From positions 172,079-236,078 of the forward strand of contig JAMDHS010000028.1 in the NCBI GenBank assembly GCA_029717555.1: 64,000 bases of DNA. The letters run 5' to 3'. The notes under the pieces were generated by a model. It had not been told where the DNA came from, made no database searches, and saw nothing but the letters and a program-made list of their open reading frames with translations. Below, in pieces: positions 35,225-47,260 of the stretch. The position numbers and the translations under genes were made by a program. Positions within the stretch are counted from its first letter, which is position 1. Every line of letters begins with the position of its first letter. The stretch is from Peribolospora baueri. Taxonomy: Eukaryota > Basidiomycota > Peribolosporomycetes > Peribolosporales > Peribolosporaceae.

Positions 35225-35901
35225 CTGGGTGCGCGGCGTCGTGAGATAGGCTTCGATGAAAGCGGAGTGGGTCCTGCGTCCACGAATCGTCCGGCGGTGG
35301 AGGATAGCTAAGCTCAAAGGACCCGAGGAGGTATATAAACAGCTCGTATCTCAGTCGCAATCTCCCCCAACGCCCGCCTCGCTTTCCGGACAAAGTCCCT
35401 TGTATTTGGCCGAACGACACGATCAGATGGAAAGCCGTCCAAGCATCTACCGACCACCGGTGCGCGGCCGGTGGAGACGGCGGCGGACAAAGGCCGACGA
35501 TTCTTCATGGCATTCGTCCACGAAAAGAAGGGGTCTTCCACAATCGATCGCATCAACCACGAGCGTTTCAGCACGAGCGGGAATTTTGTCAGGTCAAGCG
35601 CGGGACGCGCGAGCGCGCGGGCTTTAGCGAGGTAATGCGACAGTGTAGGAAGGGGGAGGACACGGGGATGAACACAGAGGAGCCTAAGAAAACCGGGACT
35701 GAATCGAACCGTTGGTTCGAACGCAAGGGTGGGTAGGCGGCGTGATGAGAAAGACAAAGGGGATCGATTGGGCAGGAAGCCGGGATGGATGCGGGGAAGC
35801 GACGCGACGCGACGCGGTGGGCGAGGGCGAAGCGCTGACGGTACGTTGGCCTTTGCAGAGAAGACGGCCGAACACAGCAGGTATCGATGGCGCACGCATG
35901 C
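35225..35901. other. Intergenic region between the dioxygenase remnant and the Zn2Cys6 gene
   Basis: Several overlapping open frames on both strands, none protein-like. It may contain diverged exons of the dioxygenase gene, but I could not support any. Confidence 0.3.
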
Positions 35902-37070
35902 CTAGAAGGCGGTCGTGTCGCGCTCAAAATTCCAGTCGCAAGACGATGCAGCGAGGCAAGAGATGCGGAAGAGAGGAGGGGGCTCGGGAGCGATGCGTCC
36001 GCGGGCATAGCCGTGGTACCTGCCATAGATCTGGTCAATCTCCTCTCCTTCTCCCTCCTCGCCGCTCTCCTGCTCGCTCACTCCATTCATAGGGCTGTCG
36101 CATATATCGACGTCTGAGTCGACGGACCATTCTGGCTTGACGAGAGGAGACATGTGTGGCCTGGCAACAAAGACGCCCATGCTGTTGAAGAGCTGGACGT
36201 GGTCGAAGTGCTGCGCCTTGTCCATCTCCTCGGTCTTGGTCGGCTTGGGCGTCCTGTTGATCTCCTTGGGGGAAGGGGAGCGCCCTGCCGCCGCCATAGC
36301 GGTCGGATCCGGAAGAACGAAGGACAGGTGGAAGCCCGTCGTTGGTTCCTCTCCCATCCCCGCGGCCCGACTTTTGTCGTATCGTCGCCACTCACCCTTC
36401 CTCTTGCGACCGGCGGCCACGGCGGCAGCCACGGCGGCGGCGGCCGCCTTGTTCGCCTTGCCTCGCGCTCTGGCCTTTGCGGAAAGGGACTTGATCTTTT
36501 TGGGAGATGACGGCCGCCGCTTGAGCCTCTGAACCGTCTCCATGTGGCTTTCGTCGGCTTTGTCGGTGGTGGCCTTGGGAGGGACATGGACGTCGTTTGG
36601 CTCGTGCGCGACGGGTTTCTCGACTGGCCGGTCGACGGCGACGGCAACGGCGGCGGCGACAGCACAACGAGTGCGCCGGGAGAGGGGAGCGAGGGCGAGC
36701 TCGACGGGCACGGAGTCTTCCTCGGCCGCCGCCCACCGCGCGTCGGTTTCAGCCTTTTTCGGTCTGCCGACGGGGAGACGCTTGGTGACCTCACAGGGGA
36801 TGCCGAGCTTTCGGCAACGGTCGCATTGGGCGTGGGGGTGCAGGGCGTCTCTGTCGCAGGCGAGCTTGCGGGTGCGGCTGGAGAAGGAAGGGGATTGAAG
36901 AGGGCGGAGAGGTTGAAATGGAGACGTCTCGGGCTGGAGTGAGTGGGCATGATGGTCGTTCGACGGCGGCAAAGGAAGGAGGAGGAAGAAGGAGACAATG
37001 ACGATGGCGCTTACCAGGACTCGCAAGTGCGCCGGTAGGGAAGCGGGCCGCTCTCTTCTCCACGGGCCAT
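35902..37070 (-). CDS. Zn2Cys6 DNA-binding protein
   Basis: Two exons (37015-37070 and 35902-36877) give 343 residues. The zinc cluster is split by the intron: RRTCESC in exon 1 (last Cys codon shared), then RTRKLACD, AQCDRCRKLGIPC. The spacing is C-x2-C-x6-C-x10-C-x2-C-x6-C, as in Gal4-type binuclear clusters. Directly after it comes an AT-hook-like patch (RLPVGRPKK). The middle has Ala-rich and Lys-rich stretches that look nuclear; the C-terminal part contains an acidic patch (EQESGEEGEGEEID). No fungal transcription-factor middle homology domain is present, so it belongs to the short Zn2Cys6 proteins. Target genes are unknown. Confidence 0.75.
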
Positions 37071-38559
37071 GGCTACGGAGGGAGTGAGTGGAGGAGTGAG
37101 TTGGAGTGAGTGGTAATAAGTGGAAGGGAGGGTGGACTAGGCAGGCAGGGAAGGAAGCGAGCGGGGCGAGGGAGAGGGAGTGAGGAGGAAGGAAAGACGG
37201 AGTCGGGTTTCCACTTGGCTTGTCTACCCTCTTGCCTGTCCCTCGTCCCCGTCGTCCACCTGCCCGCGATCTTCTTATAGCCTTGCGCGATCGTCCCATG
37301 CCGCCCAAGGGAGGCGAGGGGAGGCGAGGGACGCAAGCAAGGTGGCAGACGGCCCGACGGACTGATGTATAGACAGACAAGACAGACAGAAAGAAAGAAA
37401 GACAGATCGCTCTTCCATCCTTCCAAACCCACCCCGCGCATCCATCGCCCGTCGTCCGTCCGCCGCCACGCCCCAATGTATGCGGTCTGGTCTGGTCTGC
37501 GCAGGTCAGGTCATGTCAGGTCAGTCGCATTCGGCTCGGTCGGAGGAGCGGGCAGCCAAGGTGGGAAATCAGCGACGAGGGGCGCACACACATAGCGACG
37601 GCGAGAGGAGCGGCATAAACGGTCGTTCGTTCCCGCGACCTGGCGTCGGACGTGCGTCGGGCAGATGAAGGATGGGTGCGGGGATGGAGGACATGGCGCA
37701 TCTGGACCGCGCTCGTCGTTCTGTCCGTCCACTCCGTCCAAACCGTCCCATCCTGCCAAACACTGCCAACCCTGTGAACCGTGTGAACCCTGTGGCGCTG
37801 CTGTTTGTAGACCCAGGTGAGCAGGGTCAGTAGGGTCAGTAGAGTCGCCATGCATGGGCATACTTGACCTTGCTCCCCCTTGGAGCGTGTGAGTGTACGC
37901 GGGCTATAGGCTCGGCAGGAGCACGGCACGCAAGCTCAGCTCGACAGACGGGCGTGGAAATGGATTTCCAGCGCACGCACGCCGGCCTCCGACGTCTCCC
38001 TCCTCCTTCTTGCCGTAGCGGTTAGTAGTCGGACAAGCGAAGCAGCCTCGTGTCGCGCGCCATGTTGCTATCCTGTGCCGACGGCAGTCCTCCCGGTCCA
38101 TCCCTCCCTCCGTCCCGCTCGAGCACGCGGCCTCCTAACGTCGTCCATCCAATCACCGCACAGCCTTTGAAGCTCAGCGGCCTCCTCGACGCCGCGTCCT
38201 TCTTGGCCGACGCCGGCCTGGCTGCGCAGACTAGTGACAGTGAGTGGATAGACAAGGAGGTGGTTCGCTCCTTATTCTAAGTTGACCCAGCCCGCGCTAA
38301 GAAAGTAAGTATGTATGTATGTATACACGTGCATGACATGACATGACGGCCGGCCCTTGGAGGTGGTCGACGGACTGGTTAGCGCCGAGGCTAAATAAAT
38401 AAATGAACCAGTGTCCGAGCTTCCTTCCTTCCGTCGACGGGTCTAGGCAAATTCTTCCCGTCTTCTCCGCCCGTCTTTCCTTTCTCCGTCCCTCCGTCGT
38501 CCATCCCATCCCATCCCATCCCATCTCATCCATCCCTGGCCGATCAATGCTTCCATGTC
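37071..38559. promoter_or_regulatory. Long divergent intergenic region
   Basis: About 1.5 kb between the Zn2Cys6 gene and the methyltransferase gene. It contains simple repeats: GTAT/GTATGTAT at 38309-38322, TAAA repeats near 38392-38402, and (CATCC)n at 38500-38525. Open frames here run on both strands with no family resemblance. A long upstream region is common for regulator genes. Confidence 0.4.
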
Positions 38560-41163
38560 ATGACCCTCCCTGCTCTTCTCCCTCTCCCCACTCCCTTCCT
38601 CCCCCTCACCCCCGCCCATCTCTCCGCCTACCTCCACCGCCTCGTCCACCTCGTCGCCTCGCCCACCTCGCCCGTCCTCCCCCTCGCCACCGCCCACGTC
38701 TCCCACCTCCTCCTCGACGACGACGGCGGCGGTGATAAGGACGTATGGAACACCTTGGCCCCTGAATGGAGGTACTGGGCCGCCTCTGTGTGGGCGTCCA
38801 GGGTCGCCAGCGGCGATGGCGATAGCGATGGCAACAGCGACGACGATATCGCCGCCAACGAAGAGCTCTGGCAAGACGTCGTGCGCTCGCTCGCTTGTGG
38901 AAAGCTGCCAGAGGTGAGGTGAGGTCCGGTGGACGGGATGAGGTTAGGTTAGGTTAGGCAAGGCGAGCGGAGCGGAGGGGAGCGCCCGTCGCGTGGCATC
39001 ATGCATGGCAGCCAGGCAGCCACCGCCCGCTCTCTTTCTCCTTCTCCTTCCCACCGACGCTGCCTCCTGTCTCTCCATCTCCGTCCCTATCTTGTCCCCT
39101 GTCGCACGTCCAAAGTGTCAGACAGATAGACATGGCAATGTCAATCGTTTCTCACTCTCAACCGACCGCTGATCCTAGCCCTCGATCCGCTCCTCCCGGT
39201 CAAAGAACGTACCCGCCCCGCCGTCCAGCTTGACCACATACCTCGACCAGTGCGTCTCCCTCGCCCTGGACAGAAGTGTGTCTCAAGAGGGTGAGAGTCG
39301 GAGCAGTGCAGAGCAGAGCACAGCAGAGAAGCGCGGTAAAGCGAGCGCAGTGCAGAGCGGAGCCACGGGTAGAGAGAGCCAAACGGCACACGACCGACCG
39401 AATCGGCGGACCGCGGCCAAGTTTGCCTCGCTGCCTTGCTCACGCTGCCGCCGATCAATCATCTCATCTCACCCAATTCCGGTCACCTCCCCGCCCCCTC
39501 CTCCACAGTCCTCCGCTCCGAACTACCCCCGCCCACGTCGCTCCGACACGGCCTCAAACCCAAAAAGGCACACGAAGTCGCGCGGCTCAGCGGCTTGGTG
39601 CGCGACGTCGTCTCCGCTCTCGACCGGCGAGGCCTCAAGGTCGTCGACGTGGGCAGTGGCCGAGTGAGCTAGCTCGACGGCGTTTCGGCGTCTCCGCATC
39701 ACGTCGCTCACTCACGTCCGTCGCCCGCGTTTTTTGCTACATCCACAAAAAGGGCTATCTCTCTCGCACGCTCTCTCTCCCTCCCCACTATCTCCACGTC
39801 CTCGCCCTCGACTCTTCCTCCTCCCAAACCGCAGGAGCTCAACGCCTGGATCAGTACATCATGAGAGAAGTTTGCCGAGAGCAAACTCCCCGACCCGAAC
39901 ACCGCGCACCCACGGCCGGTACCGTCACTCACGTCAACGCCCGTGTCGATGCCGAGTCGCTCGAAAAGACCGTCGATGCCTTCCTTCGCGCCTCGACCGC
40001 CGAAGAAGACGCGCCCGACGAAGCCCTGCTCGTCGGCCTGCACGCCTGCGGCGACCTAAGCCTGGCCATGATCAAGGCCGTGACCGAGGATCATCGAGAG
40101 CGAGGCAAGATCGCGGGCCTCGTCGGGGTCGGGTGCTGCTACAACTTGATGAGTCCGTCGAGTGAGAGGCGGCGCTTTCCGTCAGCTCGGCTCGTGCGGA
40201 CGCTGATCGCTATGCGGTGCCACGCTCGTTCGTGCCCCTGCCATTCATTCCTCTGGTACCCCTCCATCCAGACTTTCCCCTCTCCGACACTCTACACCAC
40301 CGTCTCTCTCCCTCTCCCCCCGCCTCACCTCGTCGCGACGGCCCCGTCCTCGACCACCTGGCGCTTATGCTCGCCACGCAGACGCCCGCCCACTGGGCAT
40401 CCACAGACGCGAAATGGAAGCGCCAGATGGAGAGCTTTCGCAAGCTCTTCTTCCACGCTCGCTTCCTCTCTCTCTATCCCGGCGCTTTCTCCGATACCGA
40501 TACCGAGCGTGACGACGACGACGAGACTCGAGCGGCCGGAGGCGCCGGTGGAAGAGGGAGGATAGGGCGCTTCGGACGAGGCGAGGTCAAGTCCTGGGAA
40601 CAGTACGTGGGCTTTGCGTTCGCAAAGCTCGGCCTGGAAGGGCAGAGGGAGGCGCGCGTCCGCGCTGAGGGAGATCGGAGACGGCGAGACGCCGGTGAGG
40701 GTTCATTGTTGCTGGCCTTTGGGAGGAAGAAAAAGTTTGTTCACTCGTAATGACGGACGATGGCCGTGTCCTCTCCTCCCGCTTCTGCCCAGTCCGAAAT
40801 CCGTCCAGCCTCCCCAGCTCAACCGACTTTCCCTTCCCCTTCCCATTGACACCCTCTCGCTTAACCTCCTGGGACGCCTTCCGCATCGCCCTCTTCTGGA
40901 CGCTCAGGTGCCTCGCCGGACCCGTCCTCGAGAGCCTCCTTCTCCTGGATCGATGGCTCTACCTCGTCGAGAGGATCGGCGACGAGCAGTGTCGACGGCT
41001 CTTGGACTCCGTTTCCCCCTCGCACAACCGACGCGCAGAGGACGAGCCCTCCAAAGGTTCGCTCTCCTGCCAGGCGAACGAACGAGGCAAGCGGGTCAGC
41101 TTGGTCAACGTGTTCGACCTCGACGCGGGAAGCCTGCGTAACATTGCTGTTGTAGTTACTTGA
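38560..41163 (+). CDS. METTL25/RRNAD1-type methyltransferase
   Basis: Six exons (38560-38913, 39179-39275, 39509-39663, 39753-40161, 40272-40694, 40793-41163) give 602 residues. After a helical N-terminus ending in LTTYLDQCVSLAL, the conserved core begins with LKPKKAHEVARLSGLV, the SAM-binding strand and loop VVDVGSGRGYLSR, and the second signature LLVGLHACGDLS followed by GVGCCYNLMS. The C-terminus contains ALFWTLRCLAGPVLESLLLLD and a final VNVFDLDAGSLRNIAVVV. Related proteins carry a Methyltransf_32 domain; human METTL25B/RRNAD1 has been placed among methyltransferase-like proteins without a settled substrate. One acceptor is AAAAAG rather than CAG. Confidence 0.82.
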
Positions 41164-41415
41164 AAACCCTCCGTGCCTCTATAGAACTTTGAGTGCCGCC
41201 CGTCGAGAGACGCATAGAGCATTTTGAGATCGCCCTACATGTTTTTTTTTCTTCCACCTCGCTTTTCTTTTACCGTCTCTTCGTCGTCGATTCTCTCCCT
41301 TTGCCGTCCTGACCTATTAACGCGATGCGGCCGCCGCAGTATTCGGAGCGGAGCGGCGAAGCGGATCTTCGCACGTCCACCGCGAATCTCGAACAGGCCG
41401 CTTCGCTTTGGCCGG

Positions 41416-41461
41416 TGACGACGACGACGAACGACGACGACGAACGACGACGACGACGACG
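41416..41461. repeat. (ACG)n trinucleotide repeat in the MDL1 leader
   Basis: Imperfect GAC/ACG repeats fill the bases immediately before the MDL1 start codon at 41468. They lie in the 5' leader and may vary in length. Confidence 0.75.
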
Positions 41462-41467
41462 TACATC

Positions 41468-44400
41468 ATGGACAGCGCCTTGAGGGCTGTCTCTGGCTCA
41501 TTACGAGCCGCCTGGTCCTGCAGACGGCTCCCGGTTTTGTCCAGCACCGTCTCGCGCCCGCGCCCGCTCTTGGATCGGCAGTCCCTTCGCCCATTCTCGA
41601 TCGCCGCTGCGCCGCCCGCCAGGCAGCTGCTCGCTCTCCAAGGACGATCGGCGTCGTCGTCGACGACGGCCTTGTCTCTTCGGACTACGTGTCCGGCAGG
41701 GAGACCTCCTGTCCCTGCTCCGTCATCGCTGCTTTCCAACCTCTCCTCCACCCCCCTCTTCGCCCATCCGCCGTGGCGATATGCTCGCTTCCGGCACAGC
41801 TCTGCCGCACCGGCCACAGAGGGGCGACCGGTGTCGAGCTCTTCAAAGCCGATCACCGGCTCGACCTCCCCCTCCTCCTCCTCCTCCTCCTCTTCTCCGA
41901 TCTCCGAACGGCCACACGCGCCCGACGTCGACACCACTGTCGCCAAGGCGAGAAGCCCGATCGCGGCGGCCATCGAGCGCGTGCGAACGCAACTCCTACC
42001 GCCATCGACAGACGCTTCTCGAACCTACCCGGACGCGCGCCGACTCTTCTCGCTGGCCGCGTCAGAAAAACGCACGTTGGTCATCGGACTCGGCCTCTTG
42101 CTCATCAGCTCTACCGTCGGCCTCGCCGTGCCTTTTGCCATCGGAAAGATCATCGATTTTTTCACCGGTGGCGCCACCGCCCTCTTCGGACTCAGCTTTG
42201 GAGCCGTCGCAGCCATTCTCGCCGCCGTCTTCGCCATCGGCGCTTGTGCAAAGACGGGCTCGAATATCCTTTTGGTGCGTCTACGTCACAAGTTCACCCT
42301 CGGTTTCTTTTCCTTTTTTTTGTTACACGACGTGCCCCCGCTTGACTAGTCTTTGTCTCCTCTTCGACCTGTCCAAATTCAGGAATTGGCCGGCATCCGC
42401 ATCATTCAGCGTATGCGTGAGCGTGCCTATGCCAACGCTCTCCGACAGGACGTGGAATGGGCGGACAAGGGTGCCGGCGACGTGGTCAGCCGACTGAACT
42501 TGGACACGAGCATCGTCGGTGAGCGATCTCCGGCCTTGGACGTTCGCTCGAGTCCTCGACCTTCTGATGACCTCCTTTTGCTTCTATTCTTTTCATCTGC
42601 CGTCTCGTCCCAGGGGAGAGCATCACGAGTGACATTGGAGATGGCTTGAGGTGAGCTTTGGTCGTCATGTCGTCTCCTCCTTCGCCGGTCGACTCCAGCG
42701 ACGGCTCCTGACTCCGATCCGATCCCCACCCATCCTTCTATCGGCAGGGCTGCTTGCACGGTCGTCATTGCAGGAGGCGCCATGTTCATCATCTCCACCA
42801 AGCTCACCTTGCTCATGTTGGCCGTTGTTCCGCCAGCCGCCATCGGATCTGTGCGTATGACCGTTTGCATTTTAACGTTGCGTCCATTTGCCCCTTCTGG
42901 CCCGTATTGACGCATGCGTACTTTCGCCGTCGACGTCGCCGTCGCCGTCGCACAGGTCTTCTACGGTCGCTACCTTCGTTCGCTCACCGCTCAGACCCAA
43001 GACGCCATTGGAGAGATGACCAAGACGGCCGAGGAGCGTCTGTCGCCGGCCGCCTTCCGGACTATTCACGCTTTTAACACCCAAGGCGTAGAAGAGAAGC
43101 GCTTTCAAGGCAAGGTCGAGGACATTGTGGACCTTCAGAAGAAGGAGGCTTACGCTAGCGGCTTCTTCTACGGCGGAACTGGCTTCGTCGGCAATTGGTG
43201 CGTGCATGCAGTTTTTGGCTTAGAAGCTGTTAGAGCCGTCGATTGATGGTCCTCCTCCGTTTGGACCTCTCAGCTCCCTTCTCACTCTTCTCACCTACGG
43301 CGGCCATCTCGTTGCGACGGGCGTGATCACCGTCGGCGACTTGACGAGTCTGCTCATGTACACGGCCTACCTCGGTGGAGGCATGGTGAATCTGACCAGC
43401 TTTTTTGCCACCGTCATGAAAGGTCTCGGCGCCGGTTCGCGCGTGTTCGAATTGATCGATCGCGAGCCCAAGATCAAACTAGGCCAAGGGGAGGATTGTA
43501 CCGTCCGTCGGGGTTCCTTGGACTTTGAACGAGTTTCGTTCGCCTACCCTTCGCGACCGCATGCCAAGATCCTCGACGACGTTTCCGTCGACATCAAGCC
43601 CGGTCAGAGCGTCGCTTTGGTTGGAGCGAGCGGCACCGGAAAGAGTTCTGCACACAACCTCGTCTTGAGGTTCTACGACCCGCAAAGCGGAAAGATCACC
43701 TTTGACGGTCACGGTGAGTCACACCGTTTCTTGTGTCCGCGCGCCATGTTCGTCTCCTGATCGGAGGCCATCTTTCGCCTTCCTCCCAGACATTCGCAAT
43801 TTCAAGCCAGAGTCCTGGCGATCCAACCTCGGCGTCGTGTTCCAAGAACCCGTCCTGTTCGAGGGTACGATCGCCGAGAACATTGCTTACGGTACTCCCA
43901 AGGCCACTCGGGAGGAGATCATGGAGGCGGCCAAGCTGGCGAACTGCGATTTTGTCTGGACGATGCCCAACGGATTTGATACACACATTGGGCCGAGGCA
44001 GCTGAGTGGCGGTCAGGTGAGTCGGTTCGGTTCCATCCGCTTTCGCATGTTCGATAGGCCGTGTGCTTACCGAGAGTGTTTGCGTTCGCGTGACGACGAC
44101 CAGAAACAACGCATCGCCATCGCCCGAGCGCTGGTGCGAAAGCCGTCCATCCTGCTCATGGACGAAGCGACGTCCGCGCTGGACTCGGCCTCCGAGGTGA
44201 GACGGATGCCGCTTGAAACGTGCCCACTCATCCACCCCGCCCGGTCAAGGCTCACCTTCGTCCTTGCTTTCGTTCTTCACCAGTACCTTGTCAACAAGGC
44301 CATTTCAACCGTCATGGCTACGGGAGAGATCACGGTGTGGATCGTGGCCCATCGACTAAGCACCATCCGATCCGCGTCGACCATCCTCGTGCTCGAGAGC

Positions 44401-44604
44401 GGCAAGGTTGTGGAGTCGGGCAGCTTTGACGAGCTCGATCAGCCCGGTACCGCTTTCCGACGGCTCATGGCCGCTCAGCTCGAAGCGGGGATTGGCACGG
44501 AGGAGGCGGCAAGATTGGAGGCGCAGGAAAGGGAGAAGGAGGGGAAGGACGAGGGGGAGAAAGAGGAGCACGTTCTGATCAAGGAAGGGGCGCGAAGGGC
44601 GTAA
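41468..44604 (+). CDS. MDL1: Mitochondrial inner-membrane ABC half-transporter
   Basis: Nine exons (41468-42274, 42383-42518, 42614-42650, 42748-42850, 42956-43197, 43274-43713, 43790-44016, 44104-44196, 44284-44604) give 801 residues. The N-terminus is Arg/Ser-rich without acids (MDSALRAVSGSLRAAWSCRR), a likely mitochondrial presequence. The membrane domain has several hydrophobic helices. The nucleotide-binding domain is complete: Walker A GASGTGKSS, Q-loop VVFQEPVLF, signature LSGGQKQRIAIARAL, Walker B ILLMDEATSALD, and switch His in IVAHRLST. The order matches yeast Mdl1 and human ABCB10, which export peptides or haem-related compounds from the matrix. The C-terminal tail is rich in Glu and Lys. 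Confidence 0.88.
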
Positions 44605-45640
44605 ACCGACGTCATTCGGTCATCCGTCCTCGAACACATTCTCCCGTCTTCTTTCATTCATCCTTTCCTTTTCTCGTTCTCGTCTCATCTCGTCAGCCGA
44701 CGAGTTTTGCGATTGCCTGACGAGTCGACATATCCGTGTACCAGTAGCCGCCGGCTAGCGCTGCCCCCCCTTCCCCCGCCGAAAATCTGCTCGACGCTCG
44801 ACGCTCGACGTTCGTCCACCATTATTTCCTTCCTTTCTGCTCCCTCCCCCCTCACTCTTTTCTAATTTTCGTATCGCGTTTGGGTCGATAATAGAATAGA
44901 CGAGCGGTCACAGCTCCCATTTGGACCCGTCCCGTCGTTCTGGGCGGCCCATCGGAACTTGTCCCCAAGGCTGGTCGGTGGTCGGTCACAGGGCCTGCTG
45001 TCGCGCTCGCGCCTCTTCCGAGGCGAACCTAGTAAGGGAGGGCAGGAGGTGGGCGAGGGAGAGGACTCCTTGTCGTCGAGGTTTGTGCGGTGAGGTGATC
45101 ATCGAAGGGGACAAACGTGAGGAGGAAGAGCGTCGTGGTGGGGATGGTGCATCGTGCTTTTTTTTTTTTGACAAACGCAGGTAGGTCGCGACCGTCGGCG
45201 CCTCTCTGGACGGCATCACCCGTCCGGGTCCCGTCCCGTCCCATCCGTCCGATGTGGCTCCGGTTCGGTCTTTCTCGACGCCCGTGCGTTCGGACGACGA
45301 CGACGACGACGCTCCCTCTCTCTTTTCTAGCCGAAAGGAAAAAAAAAAAAAAAAAAAAAAAAAAAAGGTTGCTTAGAGCTGCCGCTATTCTTCAAGCGAA
45401 GCGTAAGGACATGGGACGGTCGAGGCTAGAAGGGGTGGTTTTGCAGAATGAGATGCAATTCCTTCCGGTGTAAGGCGTGGTGAGGCGATTCGGGTTACTA
45501 CTCGAATGCCTTGGATCGTCGTGCGCGCGAGCGAACGAGCGTTGAAATTAATCCATGTCAACAAATAAAAACCCTAAAACTACGTGTTGACATTAAGAAG
45601 GCAAGGTCGTCCCGCCCCCCCCTCCCCCTTTCCATTCCGC
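44605..45640. other. Intergenic region after MDL1
   Basis: About 1 kb, with no gene recognised. It holds C/T-rich tracts just after the MDL1 stop (probably 3' UTR), a (GAC)n run near 45293-45310, a T run near 45157 and the long A run at 45339-45366. Confidence 0.4.
45339..45366. repeat. 28-base A run
   Basis: Uninterrupted A28 in the MDL1 downstream region, preceded by CTAGCCGAAAGG. It is either a simple repeat or the tail of an old retroposed RNA; I found no element sequence upstream of it and no flanking target duplication. Confidence 0.7.
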
Positions 45641-46560
45641 GCTCAGTTGATGTAAATGTACTCCAAGATGGGCTGGAGTCCAGTGTCCTGATCGCGCTGG
45701 ACCCTTGACAACGGTCGTGCTGTCGTCGGCAGGGAGACCGAAGTAAAAGTCGGGGCCGCTGGCGCTCTTCGGGCTGCCGAGGAAGGTGAGGTTCAAAACG
45801 GACTCGGAGTAGGGCGCGTCATTGACCTCGGTGAGCTTGTAGTACTGGTTCTCCAGACCATTGCCGTCGGTGAGCTGGCACGGCTCGTCGACCAGGAGGT
45901 CGAGGATGGGCTTGTTGTCATCGGTACTGAAAGAGCGGAGGGTGGTGCAGTTGACAGGGCTCGACGGAGCGGTCAGGGCGATGTTCTGCGGGGAGAGGAG
46001 ACCGTACCTGACCAGGCAAAAGGAACGGAATGAGCATTCAGAGCACCATCATAGAGCCAGCAAAGCAAATCGACAACAGGAGGCACTTACCACTTCTGGA
46101 CGCCATTGGAGTCCGTCGTGTTGGCAGGATAGCCCATGTACGAGGACGCGCACGCCCAGCTGTGGACAGAAGGGTAGAGAACAACGGGTCATGTCAGCAA
46201 GGAGCAGAACTGGACTTTTTTTTTTTTTGCGAGCCGTAGAGGAAGGAGGCCGTTCGACCTCGACTCGACACTGACAAGGCGAAGCTCTGTCCGCCGAACG
46301 GTCCACCACCCTGGATGCTCAGCACCTGAGGATTGTCCTCAGCAGAGAAAGTTTGGTTGTTATCCTTGAGAGCCTCCTGCAGGGTGTAGTTGGTGAACCA
46401 ACTTTCGAGCTGCCGACATTGTTCGATTGGGTAGGGTTGATCTCAAAGTAAGGAGCGTCCTGTGCGACCTGGCTGCAGCTGATCTGGGAGGTGTCGCTCG
46501 CGACTTGGTGCCTGAATTGCGAACGTCGTCGACGGCGATCTTAGCAGCCGCCGACACAGC
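45641..46560 (-). pseudogene. Probable secreted-protein gene with several frame breaks
   Basis: I do not recognise the family. On the minus strand a protein-like series of exons is visible: a segment SCSQVAQDAPYFEIN, then in a different frame SWFTNYTLQEALKDNNQTF and IQGGGPFGGQSFAF (exon ending at 46276), then 46091-46159 WACASSYMGYPANTTDSNG, then from 46007 YGLLSPQNIAL … LTDGNGLENQYYKL and DFYFGLPADDSTTVVK. A C3 run at 45702-45704 (G3 on the coding strand) then shifts the frame; in the neighbouring frame it would end QPILEYIYIN. Lesions therefore lie near 46400-46410 and at 45702-45704. Many NxT sites and Cys/Trp residues suggest an extracellular protein. Splice sites between the pieces are good. 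Confidence 0.45.
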
Positions 46561-46595
46561 CTTCAACCTTGCGCCGAAGGGCAGGCCATGCATTC

Positions 46596-46712
46596 GGAAG
46601 AGATGGCCAGCTGGCGGTCAAAAAAGGCCTGGACCTCATCTCCAAGCTCATGGAGATGCAAGCCATGATCCCACAGTGTCGCGCCCTCCTCGAGGAGGCC
46701 GGCTTTGTCGAG
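46596..46712 (+). pseudogene. Stray exon with methyltransferase-like end
   Basis: The + strand reads GQLAVKKGLDLISKLMEM, then AMIPQCRALLEEAGFVE, followed by a canonical GTGAGC donor. The ALLEEAGFVEV pattern is common near the C-terminus of SAM-dependent methyltransferases. No neighbouring exons with a matching frame were found, and the pseudogene on the opposite strand abuts it. I read it as a gene fragment; confidence is low. Confidence 0.3.
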
Positions 46713-46739
46713 GTGAGCCACGAAGCGTAGGATTATCGG

Positions 46740-47260
46740 AAGCATCCGAGTCGAATTGTCCGTCTCGCGCTCTCAAGGCCGGACAGATCGAAGAAACGAG
46801 ATCAAGCTCACATTTTCCGTCTTGCTCGCCTTGGACCTCGCCAACGGCTTGGCAAACGTGACGGGCTCTAGCGATCGCCTGTTACCTAATTCCAGCTCTA
46901 ACCTGCCGCCGCCCAGCTTCCTCCAGAAACCATTGCATCCTTTGGGTAGTTATTTCAACGCCCCCTGGAAATTCTCGCTTACCTCAGCCCTGTATTCACG
47001 GGTAGCCACGAAGACGACCCGCTTATGGAACGAGGATCAGTCTTGATTATTAACCTTCTCCGCTGACCAAGACAGTCGGCCGCTCGAAGAGCCGATGGTA
47101 CTTCGCCCCGCCCCGCCCCACCCGTCCCTCGAATAAATTGCATAGATCCTTTCGAAGACGAAGACTAGCGTGCGGCCTTCCGGGTACGCAATCGGTTCGT
47201 CCCCTCCATCCCCCTAGACGCCATCAGCAATCTTGACTTTTTTTTTCCACGGAGTTGGCC
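46740..47260. other. Intergenic region
   Basis: About 500 bases with no gene recognised. A T-rich patch at 47238-47247 lies just upstream of the next start codon. Confidence 0.35.
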
